DNA from: Laccaria trichodermophora
Lineage: Eukaryota > Basidiomycota > Agaricomycetes > Agaricales > Hydnangiaceae
NCBI GenBank assembly: GCA_018417955.1
Contig: JACTVC010000001.1
Location: 930,001 to 994,000 of the forward strand
DNA length: 64,000 bases
Reading direction: 5' to 3'
A model generated the notes under the pieces. It was given only the letters and a program-made list of their open reading frames with translations, did not search any database and was not told the origin of the DNA. Position numbers and translations under genes: made by a program. This document shows positions 32,417-44,584 of the stretch, one piece after another; position 1 is the stretch's first letter, and the number at the start of each line of letters is the position of its first letter.

Positions 32417-33380
32417 ATGGCCCTACGACTTCAAGCGCTTCGCCTCATCATTTCTTGTATGTCCCTAGAAACCTAACATCGCATTGATTGCTGAATCCTT
32501 TGTAGGCTTCATCGTCTTCCTGTCGGCCACCTCTCTGTTTTTATCCGTGTTTCTATCACCAGAAGCATCGCAGCGGGGTATTGTTGGGTTTTTGATATCG
32601 TTTTACTCGGTGAATTTGGCCAGATGTTTTTGGTCGTAAGTTTATCTTCCGTCCATCTATGATCCATTGGCATTTTTGCTTGTTTTCACAGGATCACTCG
32701 AAAGCCATTGTTCAAATATCCGCAGTCCGTTGGCTCTGAAGTTGTCAGCCTTTTCATCCTTCTTCCTTTTCAGCTAAGTGAGTACATTTTTACTGCGAAA
32801 TTAAAACGTTCTTGCGAGGTCCGGCAGTTGTCTCCCTCATCGTTCCGATAATCTTATTCACCAAAGTCGAAGTTCAGACCGAAATAACAATTTTCAAAGT
32901 ATGTGTTTTCCTTGGTACCTCTATCCGTACGTTCTCTCCGCAACGGCTTGTGTCTCTTCCGCTGATCCCTAAGCAGATATGATATACACCGCCACCCTCA
33001 TAATCCTCGTTATATTGACTCTTGCTACATACGACAGAGACGTCTGGGCTCGTGACATAGACACTTCTCCTTCACCCTTCTCTATCCCCATTATTTTCGC
33101 GTGTCTATTCCCTCTACTTTCCACTCGGTTCTCTGCTACTCGGCCTCTCATACAGCAAGAATGCAGCCAACCGACGTCCTCGTTTTGCCTCCCTCACTGC
33201 AACTGTTCGAACAAGACGGTCGGATCTCCTCCCTTCGCGCCCGCGATCCACGTTCACTCTTCGGGTGCTGGGAACGACGCGACGGATAATAGCGGAAGTC
33301 TGGGGCCCTCTTCTCTTGTCAGGATACCTAATGCGGCAGAAAGGAGGACGTCTATAATTGTTAGTTTTGATGTTGTTTGA
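32417..33380 (+). CDS. Unknown four-helix membrane protein
   Basis: Introns 32,457-32,505, 32,636-32,691, 32,778-32,827 and 32,915-32,976 give 248 residues in one frame. Hydrophobic segments: LRLIISCFIVFLSATSLFLS, GIVGFLISFYSVNLARCFW, EVVSLFILLPFQLIVSLIVP and MIYTATLIILVILTLATY. The C-terminal tail is hydrophilic, Pro/Ser-rich and contains CSNKT. The last intron uses donor GTACCT; the nearer GTATGT at 32,899 would give an immediate stop. I do not recognise the family. It is head-to-head with TFIIIA and 162 bp upstream of the Spt21-like gene. Confidence 0.65.
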
Positions 33381-33542
33381 GTAAATGTGGCTCGACGCGT
33401 GCCCCAATCTAAATGTCACTTGACGCGAAACGTCACGCGTGACGGGTTTTGAGCGTGACCCTTTGTTCAATCTCTACGTGTCTAAGACTACTGGCGAATC
33501 TACGGCAGGTGGCATCGTGCGACGTTTTCTACGACGCGCGCA

Positions 33543-36500
33543 ATGTCCTACACGAAGAAAATCTCCCTTCGCATTCTCTACACTATCAACAATTCGCCTC
33601 AGTACATACTTGCTCGATCACAGGCACCTGTTCCGGTCTCCCCGGTTTTCCATTCACCAGACACAAGCGACTCGAATACCCTTTACGCCACGGTCAATCT
33701 CAAGACTTGTCTTGAAACCATCGCTCGGTCTAGTCCAGAGCTTGCTCAAGACACGTCTCGAGATTTTTCGGTTTATGTACTCGACCCTCTGGAGTCCAAT
33801 TCTGCGCCAGCCCCCGTGCACATATCCAACACGACGAATGGCGAAATTACCACTAACACAAGCCTAAAAGCTGCAGAGCAACCCAGAGGAGTGGCTGTTG
33901 GGTTTGGTTTGATGTCCATAGCGCTGCAGTCGCCAGAGGGAGATATAACGTCGGTGGTAGGGACGTTGGTGAAGCAAGGTTCGCCTCTAGAGGCTCTTGA
34001 AGTGATATTTGCCCTCCGTGAGGTTTGTATTCGTCATTTTTAGTTGTTATCGGGCTGATGACCTCGGGCTTCTAGTTTTCTGGAGTGAAAAACCAAACAT
34101 GGGGGGCCTTAGCTGCTCATATTCCTAAATCTAACCATTCTATGTCTTCCTTCGGGTCTTCGACCAGTGTAGGCTCAATAATTTTTCTACCTGAACAATT
34201 GAACTCAAGAAACCATAGCATTCCAACACAACTGTGACCTCCATAACGTCTTCACACATGGCCTCATCGTCGTACCAGACGACGCTTCACATTCCCTCGT
34301 CTTCATCAACGATACCCCCGCCACCGGGGGCCACAGAGACATCTTCGAACTCTGTTTCAACGCTAGCTTCAATACACTTACGCACTGCGAATGCGAAAGC
34401 GAAAATAAAGCGAAAGAAGACTGTGACCTCAAAGCCTTCAACAATACCTTTCACTGAATCCGATAAACTGTTTTACACTGCGGAAACGTACATCGGGGGC
34501 CCAAAAAAGAAAGGAAGACCCAAATCGACCCACAAAAGTTGGGCTCCAACCGATGGGAACTCAATTGCATCCTGTTCCGGCTCTGACCATCATGAAGACG
34601 TAATTGTGATTGACGGCTCCGACAAAGACAATGACAACGCCCCAAGCGTACCTGGCAGCGATGATGTTCGGCCATCCAGTATTGCTCAGCGACATTCGAA
34701 CCAATCTGGAAGTTCTTTGAAACCCTCAATATTACAATCGAAGCCGAAACCGAAGAAAAAACGGCCAGCTCCTGACCTATCGATTCCTCCATTCTCAACG
34801 GCACCACTTATCAGACGCCCCCAACAACCTCCTATATTTCCTACCCCCTCTCATCCCAAAGCTGAATTGAAAGCTGAACCGCAAAAGGACATCACACTGC
34901 TTGATGTCCTTGCATTACTCTCCGCCACATCACCCGCGGATCCCGGGTCACAGAATGCAGCAATACTAGCAGCTCTCAACTCCATTGACTCATCTCGTGA
35001 ACTTAATGATCAGCATATAGAGGAACCTAACCCTGCATTGATATCTGCTCTCAAACAACTATTATCGGTTTGTTCCAAACCGTTGTCGGGCAGTGAAGAG
35101 TCCCCGAACCCGTCAGGCAATGATCAAACTCCGCAGGCAATCAGCTCACAAGAGGATGAGATCGTCGTCTTGGATAAAGAGAATGTCAATCCGAGCGTGT
35201 TCCGAAGACGAGCACAACGTGATTACGAGGAGGCGAAGCTGCGTGGATCGCCTCCCTCAGCAGGTCCTAGCCTAGGGACTCCTTTTGCTACGGCTGGTCA
35301 AGCAGAGCGGCAAGCGCAAGGTCCACGCTTGAGCAGCAGGTCTAATGAAAACTCTCCAAGCAAACCAGCTCTAACTCCGTCAGCTATATCAGGTGGCGCA
35401 CCCGAACTTGGGAGAAAGCGAACATTGAGTGACTTTTTGGATGGGGAGGATTCTCGACGCAACCGAAGCAAGGCAAGAGAACGAGAGCGGGCGGAGAAGA
35501 GGGACGCTCACCGCCATGCGAAGTCACACCGCCAACAGACTTCCACCAATAATAGCTCGAGGCATTACTCAAGATTGGTTGAGCAGCCGCGCACAGAACA
35601 ATCCTCAAATTCTTACTATAGAACTGGAATAGAGCCTTGGACGTCTCCTCCGAGACCCCTGCTTGTTGACATGTCGGATTCATGGGAAAGTGAGGTAGAA
35701 ATCGCACAACCACGCCCATTAGCCTCTCCAAAATCTCATAGAATATCAGCATCCTCACCTGTGAGGTCCAACTCTGCTCACCTCCAAGCTCGGAAAAAAT
35801 ATGTAGTTCCAGCGTGGGCCAGAACAAGTACCGCCACGCAGCCCAGGCTCTCAGAGGAGGCACAACGCGCCATGCAGAAGGCTGAGCAGGAAAAGAAGGA
35901 GAAATTGGAAGCAAGGAAAAAAGCTGCCAGTTTAAATGCAAGACAGAGAACAAAAACTGCAGCGTCGAAGACGAATACCAAATCCTGCGCTGCTCCAGCG
36001 TCTGAGAAGTCAAGCTCACGCGTAGAGCCTGTAACCGTCGCCCCGACGAGCAGCTACCCCTTGGTCGCTGCGGCCGGTATATTGCCCCTATACTCATCCT
36101 TCTCGTCTAAACACTGCCGAACTTCTTCTCCACCACCCGATCCCCCGCCTTTCCCGAGAACGCCAACACGAGAAGGGCGAACAAACCGCGTCACTTCTGG
36201 TGGATTAGCCGATTCCCTCTTCACACCTATATCGAGGAGTGAAAGTCTGTTCGGTAGTGCCCGCACACCATTATTTTCGCCGAAAACAGTTTTTGGAACT
36301 TGTTTGTCGCCACTAAGTAATAAGAAGGTGGTGAAACGGTCACCCAGTCGGTCTTCTTTGAAGAGACAACATCCTGCCACTCCAAACGCCGAACAGGTCC
36401 TCCAAGAATCTAAGTTTCTTGGAAAAGACAACGAATATGAGGTTGTTTTGAGCTGGGAATTGGATGGCGCTTTTGAGGAGCTTCAGTGTCCACCAAATTC

Positions 36501-37158
36501 CCAGTCAATTACCAGCAGTGACGTCGACGTGGAGGAGGCAATAACCTCTGCGAATGAAGACGTCAGCGAGGAAAAAGATCCTGATACTGAAGACGCTGAT
36601 GATTCTGATAATGTTGGTGTTCGCCAACATTGGGAAGGCCTTCCTCCGTCTTCTCCCCCACCGCCAACTAGCCCTGCTTTGATGCCCCAAGATCCAGAAG
36701 ATGAGGAAATGGAGGATCTGGAACTTCCATTCCCAACGTCAGACATTGATGCTGACGGTAGTAGATCCGACGCCGAGTTTACTGCCCTCAGCGAGGACAC
36801 CCCTGCGTTTTCCGAAGAAGAATTCGCTGCTTGTCTTGCCAACGGCGATTTTTCTGCCTTTTTCTCGGACGACCAAGACTTGGGGAAAGATATTTCCTCC
36901 GACGTGGATGTCTTTGACCAGTTCACGAATTTAAATGCTCCGTCAGACCAATCTGAAGGAAAACAGGCCCCAATCGTGAACATGGACCTTGAAGAAATGG
37001 ATTTCACGGAATTTTGGAAGACGTTCAAGCCATTGGTCGAGGAGAACGTTGGTATGGATTTGAGCTCCGAGGTCGGAGACATGAGTGGGATGAAGACTTT
37101 GGATCATGCTAAACTTGCGGACGATATGCAGGCCTTGTTGAGTGGGTGTCTAATGTAA
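33543..37158 (+). CDS. Spt21/Ams2-like histone-gene regulator
   Basis: Introns 34,023-34,075 and 34,169-34,218 join into 1170 residues. The N-terminal 165 or so residues (LRILYTINNSPQYILARS, STLYATVNLKTCLETI-like text, VYVLDPLESNSAPAPVHIS, GLMSIALQS, EALEVIFALRE) look like the conserved N-domain of Ams2/Spt21 proteins. The rest is disordered: GGPKKKGRPK (AT-hook-like), long Ser/Pro tracts, a coiled Glu/Lys segment near KKYVVPAWARTSTATQPRLS and an acidic C-tail. I find no Cx2C pair, so the GATA finger known in fission-yeast Ams2 is absent; Spt21 also lacks it. The family acts in histone gene transcription. Splicing at 34,169-34,218 (GTAGGC donor) is inferred from frame; without it the first part would end at 34,237. 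Confidence 0.78.
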
Positions 37159-37295
37159 CACCGTCTGCCTTTTCGGTGCCCCAACACTTTCGGAAATGTA
37201 ATGAATATGTTCGATAAGATTAGATCTGACAGTAACCTTATCATGACACGCCAAAATTTTGATCCTTATCCAAACCTTCCACTGCGAACCAAAAA

Positions 37296-40156
37296 ATGGT
37301 CGAAGGTGTTCACCACCATCGTCCAACGCTTAAACAAGTTTGTAGATAATCGAGTCAATTTTTAAATTGCTGAGTTCTCTTTTTTTCAGCAAAACAAACC
37401 ATTCAAATCCAAGCATGCATCGAAAGGATCTCTCAAGGACGCAGCAAAAGGTGCGACTTTTGGCCTTTGGATCTCATTCTCGACGGTCGACTGACGATCA
37501 TGTTGACAGGTCGTATAGCTCGGGAGTTGTTGAAAGCTTCTCCAACCTCCAACGCAGCCGCGCAGGCTCGCTCGAATCGTCGCAATCATGCAAAACAGTC
37601 GCAGATTAAAAAACGAAATTCCCTCATCTCATCGACGCGTATTTTTAACGGCGTCGACGGAGCGCCACGCATTGTGGCAGTCATCCCACTCACAGAGGAT
37701 GTTAGTACACGTAACGTCATAGCTGCTCTGGCAGAATCATTGGAGCTATCGGCGGAAGACTGCCCAGAAGATGGCATTTGGAAAATGAGGTGAGTACGAC
37801 TTCACCTCCTCACAAATAAGCTTTTTAAATACGATGTAAGGGCGGATCGGTTCAAGACAACGCTACAATTTCGAAACGTCGCTCACAGAAATTTTTACGC
37901 TGCTCTTGATGCGTGCAAAGTTGCTGACTACGTCGTATTCGCACTCTCCAGCACAGTCGAAGTCGATGGTTGGGGTGACACCCTGCTACGCACCCTCCAG
38001 GCGCAAGGCCTGCCAGACGTTGTCACCGTCGTCTCATCTGATGCGACGATGGATCCTAAAGTTCGATCTGGCATATTAAAGTCACTGCTATCCTTCATTC
38101 AATATTTCATTCCGACTCAATCACGAGTATTCGACCTACACGCAGCTTCCGACCGATTGAACGCCCTGAGGTCCTTGTCTGAAGGCAAACCCGGGGACGT
38201 GCGGTGGAGGGACGGACGAACGTGGATGTTGGGTGAATCTACACAATGGGAAGAAGGAAGTTTGCGGGTAACTGGTGTTGTTCGAGGGACATCCCTTTCA
38301 GCCAATCGTCTTGTTCACATACCCAATTTCGGAGACTACCAGATCGAAAAGGTACTTGGAAGTTTGTCTCTTCAATCTCGATTATTGATTGGGTAGTCCA
38401 GATCATGTCCTGCCCCATTCCTCGACCATTGAGAGCAACGACAGCACAGGGCATGGATGTAGAACCTACAATTCTTGCCGAACCCGATCCATCATCAGCA
38501 GACTCCTTGGTCTCGAGTAATGACCCGGATGACCTCGCTAACGAACAAACGTGGCCGACGGAGGAAGAGATGAACGAAGGTCCCGACTCCATTCAACCAA
38601 GTATCCCTGATGCGGAGAAGGGTACGACACCTAAAGCTGTCCGACGGATACCGAAAGGGATGAGTGAATACCAGGCTGCATGGATCATTGACGAGACAGA
38701 CGAAGATGACGTAGAGGAAGATGCGGAAGGGAGGGAAGTTGACGGCGAAGGTGAGATGGATGAAGATTTTGAAAAGGAAGAAATGGTGGACATGCCTATG
38801 GACGAAGAAATGGATATTGATAGCCGAAAAAGTGTTGCTTTCCAGGATCTCGATAATGAAGAGGAAGAAAAACAGTGAGTGTCAGTTTGGCTTCCATACA
38901 GTCTTTTTTTTTCTGATTACAGTTAGGTTGGAGAGATGGCGGAATCGCAAAAGGGAAGAAGAAGACGATTTGGCGTTCCCAGACGAGCTAGATACCCCCA
39001 AAGACATCCCTGCGAAAGTGCGATTTCAACGATTCCGTGGCATGCGATCTTTCCGCACGAGTCCATGGGATCCATACGAAAATCTTCCTCGGGATTATGC
39101 CCGCATATTCCAGTTTGAGGATTTTAAACGAACTGAGCGTGGGGTTCGAAGAAGGGCAGAACAAGAACTCGGGGTTGTAGAGGTGATTTTTTTCTTCTGC
39201 TAATGATGGGTTATTTTGACCTTAATTTTATAGCCTGGCGTCCGAGTGACGCTTTACCTAAAAGATGTCCCCCAAGCAGCGGCCAACATATCCTCGCTCA
39301 CCCTTTTCTCTTTGTTCCAGCATGAACATAAAATTACTGTGCTTAACATGACGGTTCAAAGAAACACTGAATATGATGGCTCTGTCCGATCCAAGGTGAG
39401 CCCAATACGCGGGATATACACCTCATTCTCTGAAGGTTAAATTGATCCGTCAATAGGACCCACTTATTTTATGTGTGGGTCCTCGTCGACTCGCTGTGAA
39501 CCCCGTCTATAGTCAACACACTCGTGGTGGGGGAAAAGGCGCTAACAACGTTCATAAATTCGAAAGATATCTGCGGCATGGCACCACTAATGTGGCTACT
39601 ACATATGGTCCTGTTGTCTATGGTCGACAGCCCTGCGTTCTTCTGAGGGAAAGTTCTGATCAACAAGGTATGCGCACTCCACTAAGGGTTCTCCAATTCT
39701 GACAATTTTACCTGTCCACTCAGCTCCACACCTTGTGGCTATGGGCTCCTTCCTCAATCCTGACACCACGCGCGTTATCGCAAAGAGGACAATTTTAACT
39801 GGGCACCCGTTCAAAGTCCACAAAAAGACCGCGACGGTCCGATACATGTTCTTCAATTCCGGTGACTGTTCAGCTTCCTCTCCGATTGCATCTTCTTCTA
39901 ACTTTAATCTCCAAAAACAGACGACGTCCAATACTTCAAGCCAATCCAACTCCATACCAAACACGGGCGAACTGGTCATATCCGTGAATCTCTTGGTACC
40001 CACGGATATTTCAAAGCCCACTTCGACGGCCCCATCAATCAAATGGACACGGTGTGTATGTCACTGTACAAGCGCGTCTTTCCCAAGTGGACTAGTCTGT
40101 GGGTTGAGGGGCAGTCTAGAACCCAATCCCTACCTTCGGAAATTATGGAGGAGTAA
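37296..40156 (+). CDS. TSR1: Ribosome biogenesis protein TSR1
   Basis: Ten exons give 789 residues, the usual TSR1 length. The N-terminus [20 protein letters not shown] is a family signature. A degenerate GTPase-like domain follows ([42 protein letters not shown]). Next come the AARP2CN region ([14 protein letters not shown]), an acidic insert and the C-terminal BMS1/TSR1 domain ([87 protein letters not shown]). TSR1 binds pre-40S particles and blocks premature subunit joining. Start codon 37,296 is followed by a short exon and intron 37,338-37,389. Acceptors at 38,401 and 38,926 were chosen over nearer AGs because only they keep the frame. Confidence 0.95.
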
Positions 40157-40516
40157 ATCTCAGGAATATGTCCAGAGATGTAGGTGGTGTTAAATATGCC
40201 CTCCGAAAACACCATTCTTCATACCATGGAAGGTTGTCTCTAAATCCCCTTTCCTTTTCTCGTCGATCCTTGTCTCAGAATGCCACTTCCGACCGTCACG
40301 ACTTCGAAGACAAGTCAGTAAGAAAAGTATCATTTCTTTCGATAAATTGGCTAGCCAAAAGTCGTCTACAGTAATATTTTGCGCCAGCGCAACTTGGAAA
40401 AAACTTCTACATATTTGATCCTTGTCCATACAAGTACAGGTTCGGCACGATTCTGCAGTTGGGGGGGAAAGATTAGCTAGGGTCAGATCTCAGCAAGGTG
40501 CACATATACTCGCCAT

Positions 40517-40816
40517 TTAACTCCTATTATTGAACGTTGAGGCTGCACGTGTGTTACGTCTTGACAGTGCGCGCCGCATCTGCTGTATATCAAGTTCAGT
40601 GGATGCCAAGTAGCCCACAAAACTAAACATGCCATGACTTGAAAGCTTCTCAGCACTGACGACACGTTGATACGCAGCTGGAAGTTTTGCTATGTCTTCC
40701 TTTTTTCCTTCGTCGAGCTGAGCGCGAGCAGTAGAGAATTGGCGGAGAGTGTAAGCGGCGAGTTCTTGTGAGTATCGAGAGCAAGTGCGTCTATCAAAAT
40801 CTGGGTTGACGGTCAT
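40517..40816 (-). CDS. Small uncharacterised protein
   Basis: A 99-codon ORF starts MTVNPDFDRRTCSRYSQELA and ends STFNNRS. It is mostly charged and probably helical (RQFSTARAQLDEGKKEDIAK) and lacks clear membrane segments. An upstream reading frame of 74 codons ends in ATGA, overlapping this start by one base, so there may be a longer spliced N-terminus. I do not recognise it. It lies tail-to-tail with TSR1 and downstream of the CLC gene on the same strand. Confidence 0.45.
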   Translation of the reverse strand: MTVNPDFDRRTCSRYSQELAAYTLRQFSTARAQLDEGKKEDIAKLPAAYQRVVSAEKLSSHGMFSFVGYLASTELDIQQMRRALSRRNTRAASTFNNRS

Positions 40817-41120
40817 TTCTGGGAATTGTTGAAAGTTAAAATCTGGCGGAAGGGATGCTTTTTATACGTTGTGCGATGATGGTACTTCTGCAACTGGAGT
40901 CTCCGGCCCCGTGGGAGATATGACGTCGTGATCGAAATGTCATGACCCTTGCCGGAGGAACGGGCCAGCGCCAACGCCGTGCCGTAGGCATGGAGTGGAG
41001 AGTTGGTATACAAAGTACTAGCAATCGGGCTGAGCAAGCACTATGACCGGGTCTATCGTGTCAAGAAGGGCCAAAGTCCAAATGGGTATTAGAGAATTAT
41101 ATGGTACATACTGTATAATA

Positions 41121-44100
41121 TCATCGTCGGACGATCCGGCGGCCCCAAGTGAGTATTCTGGAAAAGACGTTAGTGCCCCACGTCCACAATTCCTCGAGCA
41201 AACCATCCAGCCCTCCACGCTCATCCCATGAGGGTCTGTACTCTGGCTTCTCTGTCGCGATAAATCGTAACACGTCTTTCACCGTCACTAAGCCTGACAA
41301 TACTCCGTGATCCTCAACTAAGATGACGCGCGGACTATGATCGTTGGTCAGCAAATTCTATTTCCGAGAGAGACGCTGCGTACCCCAGTCGTTTGAATAT
41401 TTGCATGACAATCTCCAGAGGTAGCTGTGGAGACACCGTCATGGGTGTCTGTTGGTGATTGATCAATCGGGAGAAGTGGCAAAGAGATGATGTAGATACC
41501 TGATTGACCCACGGCCAAAATTGCAGCTCTCCCTCCGTTGTTGGAGCGAAGAACCTTTCGGGAGCATCCTCGAGGCCGTCATCAGCAAGGTCCAAGTCAT
41601 GATCATATCCCTGCGGCGTAAATAAGCAAGGCGTGTGGGAAAATCTCCCTCTGGTCTTTCGTGCACGTTCTACCGAATAACTAGTGAACGATTTTTCTTG
41701 TGGAAAACAGAAGGACATACCGAGAACATAACGCAACTCGCTTCTATCAATGTAGCCCACAAGAGTCAGTGAGCCATCTGCTGACACGATGGGGAAGCCC
41801 TTGACGTCAGTCGATGATAGCATCGACTCTATACATATTGAGAAAGTAATGTGATAGTTAGGAAAAGCAAGACCCACCGACATCCTTGACACACATGCCC
41901 GATTCTGACAAAGTTTGGAGATCCTTTCGCATAACAGCAGATACTAAAAACAATTTAGAGGTGGTACTTCAGCAAATGATGATTTACACACCTGATACAT
42001 TGTAAACATGGTCCTCTTTCTCCAAGAAAGGAAATCCATTGAACCTAATCATTTCGTCCGCAATCCCATTGGTCCCAAGGAAGTCGCCAACAGCTTTAGT
42101 TACCAGTAGAACGATCTGGGCAACGATGTGTCAGCAAGCGGCTGCACCGTTCATCAAGTGGAGCCTACCATAGTTGGCAAGATGTATGTCAATGCACCAG
42201 TTAACTCGAACATGATAACCACAACAGTCACAGTTATTCTCATGACGCCACTACAGCACTGTGAGAGACATCAAGATGATATATATTGTGCGTACCTGAG
42301 AGCAGCTGCAGCTCCAAGGAAAGCATATGTTCCAGGCGTAATGCAGGGCACATCCGGCGCACAGAATTTAAAGATACCAGAGTGTGGGTACGCACTAGAG
42401 CGACAGTGAGAATGATTCGTGAAAGGAGACGAGGAACACGGACGTATACATCGCTTTGACCATTATTCCGACCATTCTTCCAAAGGTTGCTCCAATGGCC
42501 ATCGATGGAACGAAGATTCCTGCCGGTACTTTACAACCATACGTGATGACGACCAATCCGATACGAATGATAGTCGCAAGAAGCAAGGAGTTCGATATAC
42601 GCCACTGAGCGTGAGTTCTGACCAGAATTTACTGTTAGCTTGAGCGATCTAGGGGAGTAGGAAGGACTTGAACTGACTGGCAGAGATTATAAATATTACC
42701 TCCACCCTCACACTCTTTGAATAAAATTGCCATGCTTGAAGTCATATCAATCCTCAAGAAACGGTTGAAGTAACCAATCATTGCTGTGATAGTCGCAAGG
42801 GTGACTGCTTCCGCTACGCCGTGGTTTGCGAGGTGTTTCCGACGGAACGCAGCAACTTGAAGGTTGAACTTCACCACGAATGCACCATAAAGTCCCTGCA
42901 AGAGTTGTTAATTGACAACATCAACACAAAGCTTGCCTTACTTACGCCAAAAATGCCAAGGATAACGAAGAATATGATCTCAAAGAAATGCCAATCACGG
43001 TCATATGTGACTTGGAACAACACCAATTTTCCAGTTCTGAAAGGGTTCATAGCCTGCATGATTCACTTTCAGGCGGTTCAGATAGGCTGGGGACTGTATA
43101 ACAAACCGATAAGGTGAAGGTGGCTACGAGAGCACAAAAGACACTTCTCCACATCGTTTTGATGCTGAAAGTATGGCTCATTTCCTGCAACACTTGAAAA
43201 TGGGTGTACGTAGATGATTTAGAGATGTTGTAAATACCTCTATTGAAAATAGAACGCCGCCAATGGGTGAGCCGAACGCGACTGCCACACCTGCGGCACT
43301 TGCCGCCATAATGATTTCGCGAGTCTTGCCTATCGAAAACAATAAGCAAGGGGTATATAACAATGGAACGACATTTACTTTGGCTACGTCTGAACTTGTC
43401 GAATGCGCCTGCGACTAATGATCCAACGCAGCAAGCAACATGAACGGAAGGTCCTTCCTTCCCAACAGACAGTCCCGACGCGATGACCAATGGCTACGTT
43501 TTTTTCAAGAATAGGAGGTTGATGGGGAGGAACCACTTACAAGTGTAACGCTTTTAATGAAGAATGTTGCGAATCCCAGGTAACCTTGCATAACGAAGCC
43601 AGCCAAAATGCACTTGATTTCGGATATACCAGAACCAGCGGCATATTTCGCAAGAGAGCGCACAAGATGCGAAGCAATGAAAGCAAAGATAGCCTAGATA
43701 AAAACCGAAGAAAGTGAATACGAAAGAAAGAACACAATCGACAAAGAAAAACTCACAGCGAACATGATAAATATAATCCACCTCGCCAACGTTACCGTGC
43801 TCCACGTATGCCACGTCTCACAACCGTCCACCTCATCCCCCTCCATCTCCCAGCAACAGAATTGCTGGTTCAGCCACCAACCATCCGAACAGTAGCCCAT
43901 TTTGATGTCCGAGAACCATTCGCTGACGATGGAGATGATGGCAGCGTTTACTCCAATGCATACGCCTATAAGAAGGAAACATATAGCTCGTTTCTGCTAT
44001 AGAATAGCGTGGGTGACGTACCGACGAGACTCACTACGAACCAGGTCTGAGCAGCGTCTGCGGCGCCTCGGACACGCGCCCACACCCATGGTATCGTCAC

Positions 44101-44404
44101 CTCACCCCGAGGACCGCGCCTCGGTGCATAGTTGTTGCGGGCATTTCTTATGCGCTGATTTCGTTCCAATTTTGAGTCCTGTATCCAGTCTGGGGAGGGA
44201 ACTTGAGTTGAATGATAGTTTCGACGGAATCGTACGGCGCACCTATCGTCGTGAAATCTTCATAGCGGCTGTCAGTAAACGGGTTAGCTCACAGATGAAG
44301 GGTCTCAAGGTAGATATATACCGTATCTGCTCAAGCTCTTCGTCGTCTAACTCTACAGGATCCATGGACACTTCATTGCTTCGGTCTTCAAACTGGTTCG
44401 CCAT
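41121..44404 (-). CDS. CLC-family chloride/proton antiporter (Gef1-like)
   Basis: The protein is built from about a dozen exons starting [13 protein letters not shown] at 44,404. After a cytosolic N-tail ([18 protein letters not shown]) come the CLC membrane helices. Signatures are [15 protein letters not shown] (GSGIxE chloride site), [17 protein letters not shown] (GKEGP, with the gating glutamate) and [16 protein letters not shown] (proton glutamate). [19 protein letters not shown] follows. The two glutamates indicate an exchanger rather than a channel. Two CBS domains close the protein ([20 protein letters not shown] with [11 protein letters not shown], and [20 protein letters not shown]). 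Fungal Gef1-type proteins acidify Golgi and endosomes and supply counter-ions to the V-ATPase. The outer ends were checked; not every internal splice site was. Confidence 0.9.
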
Positions 44405-44584
44405 CCAGCTAAAGTTACATGTGTGAAATTGACCCGATTTGGTAAACCAGGAAATGCTTCCGACTCGCAAATTACATACTGTGCAAGGGTATAAGTATGT
44501 ATATAATCAAATATCGTAGCTCTATCCATCCCAAGAAAGCCATTCTCCAAGAATATAGATCGTAAAAAGTCCAAAGGGAAGAAT

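Noticed and set aside
35384..37082. Minus-strand ORFs of 190-240 codons opposite the Spt21-like gene.
   Set aside because: Shadow frames of a Ser/Asp/Glu-rich coding sequence; the plus-strand frame is 2.9 kb and continuous.
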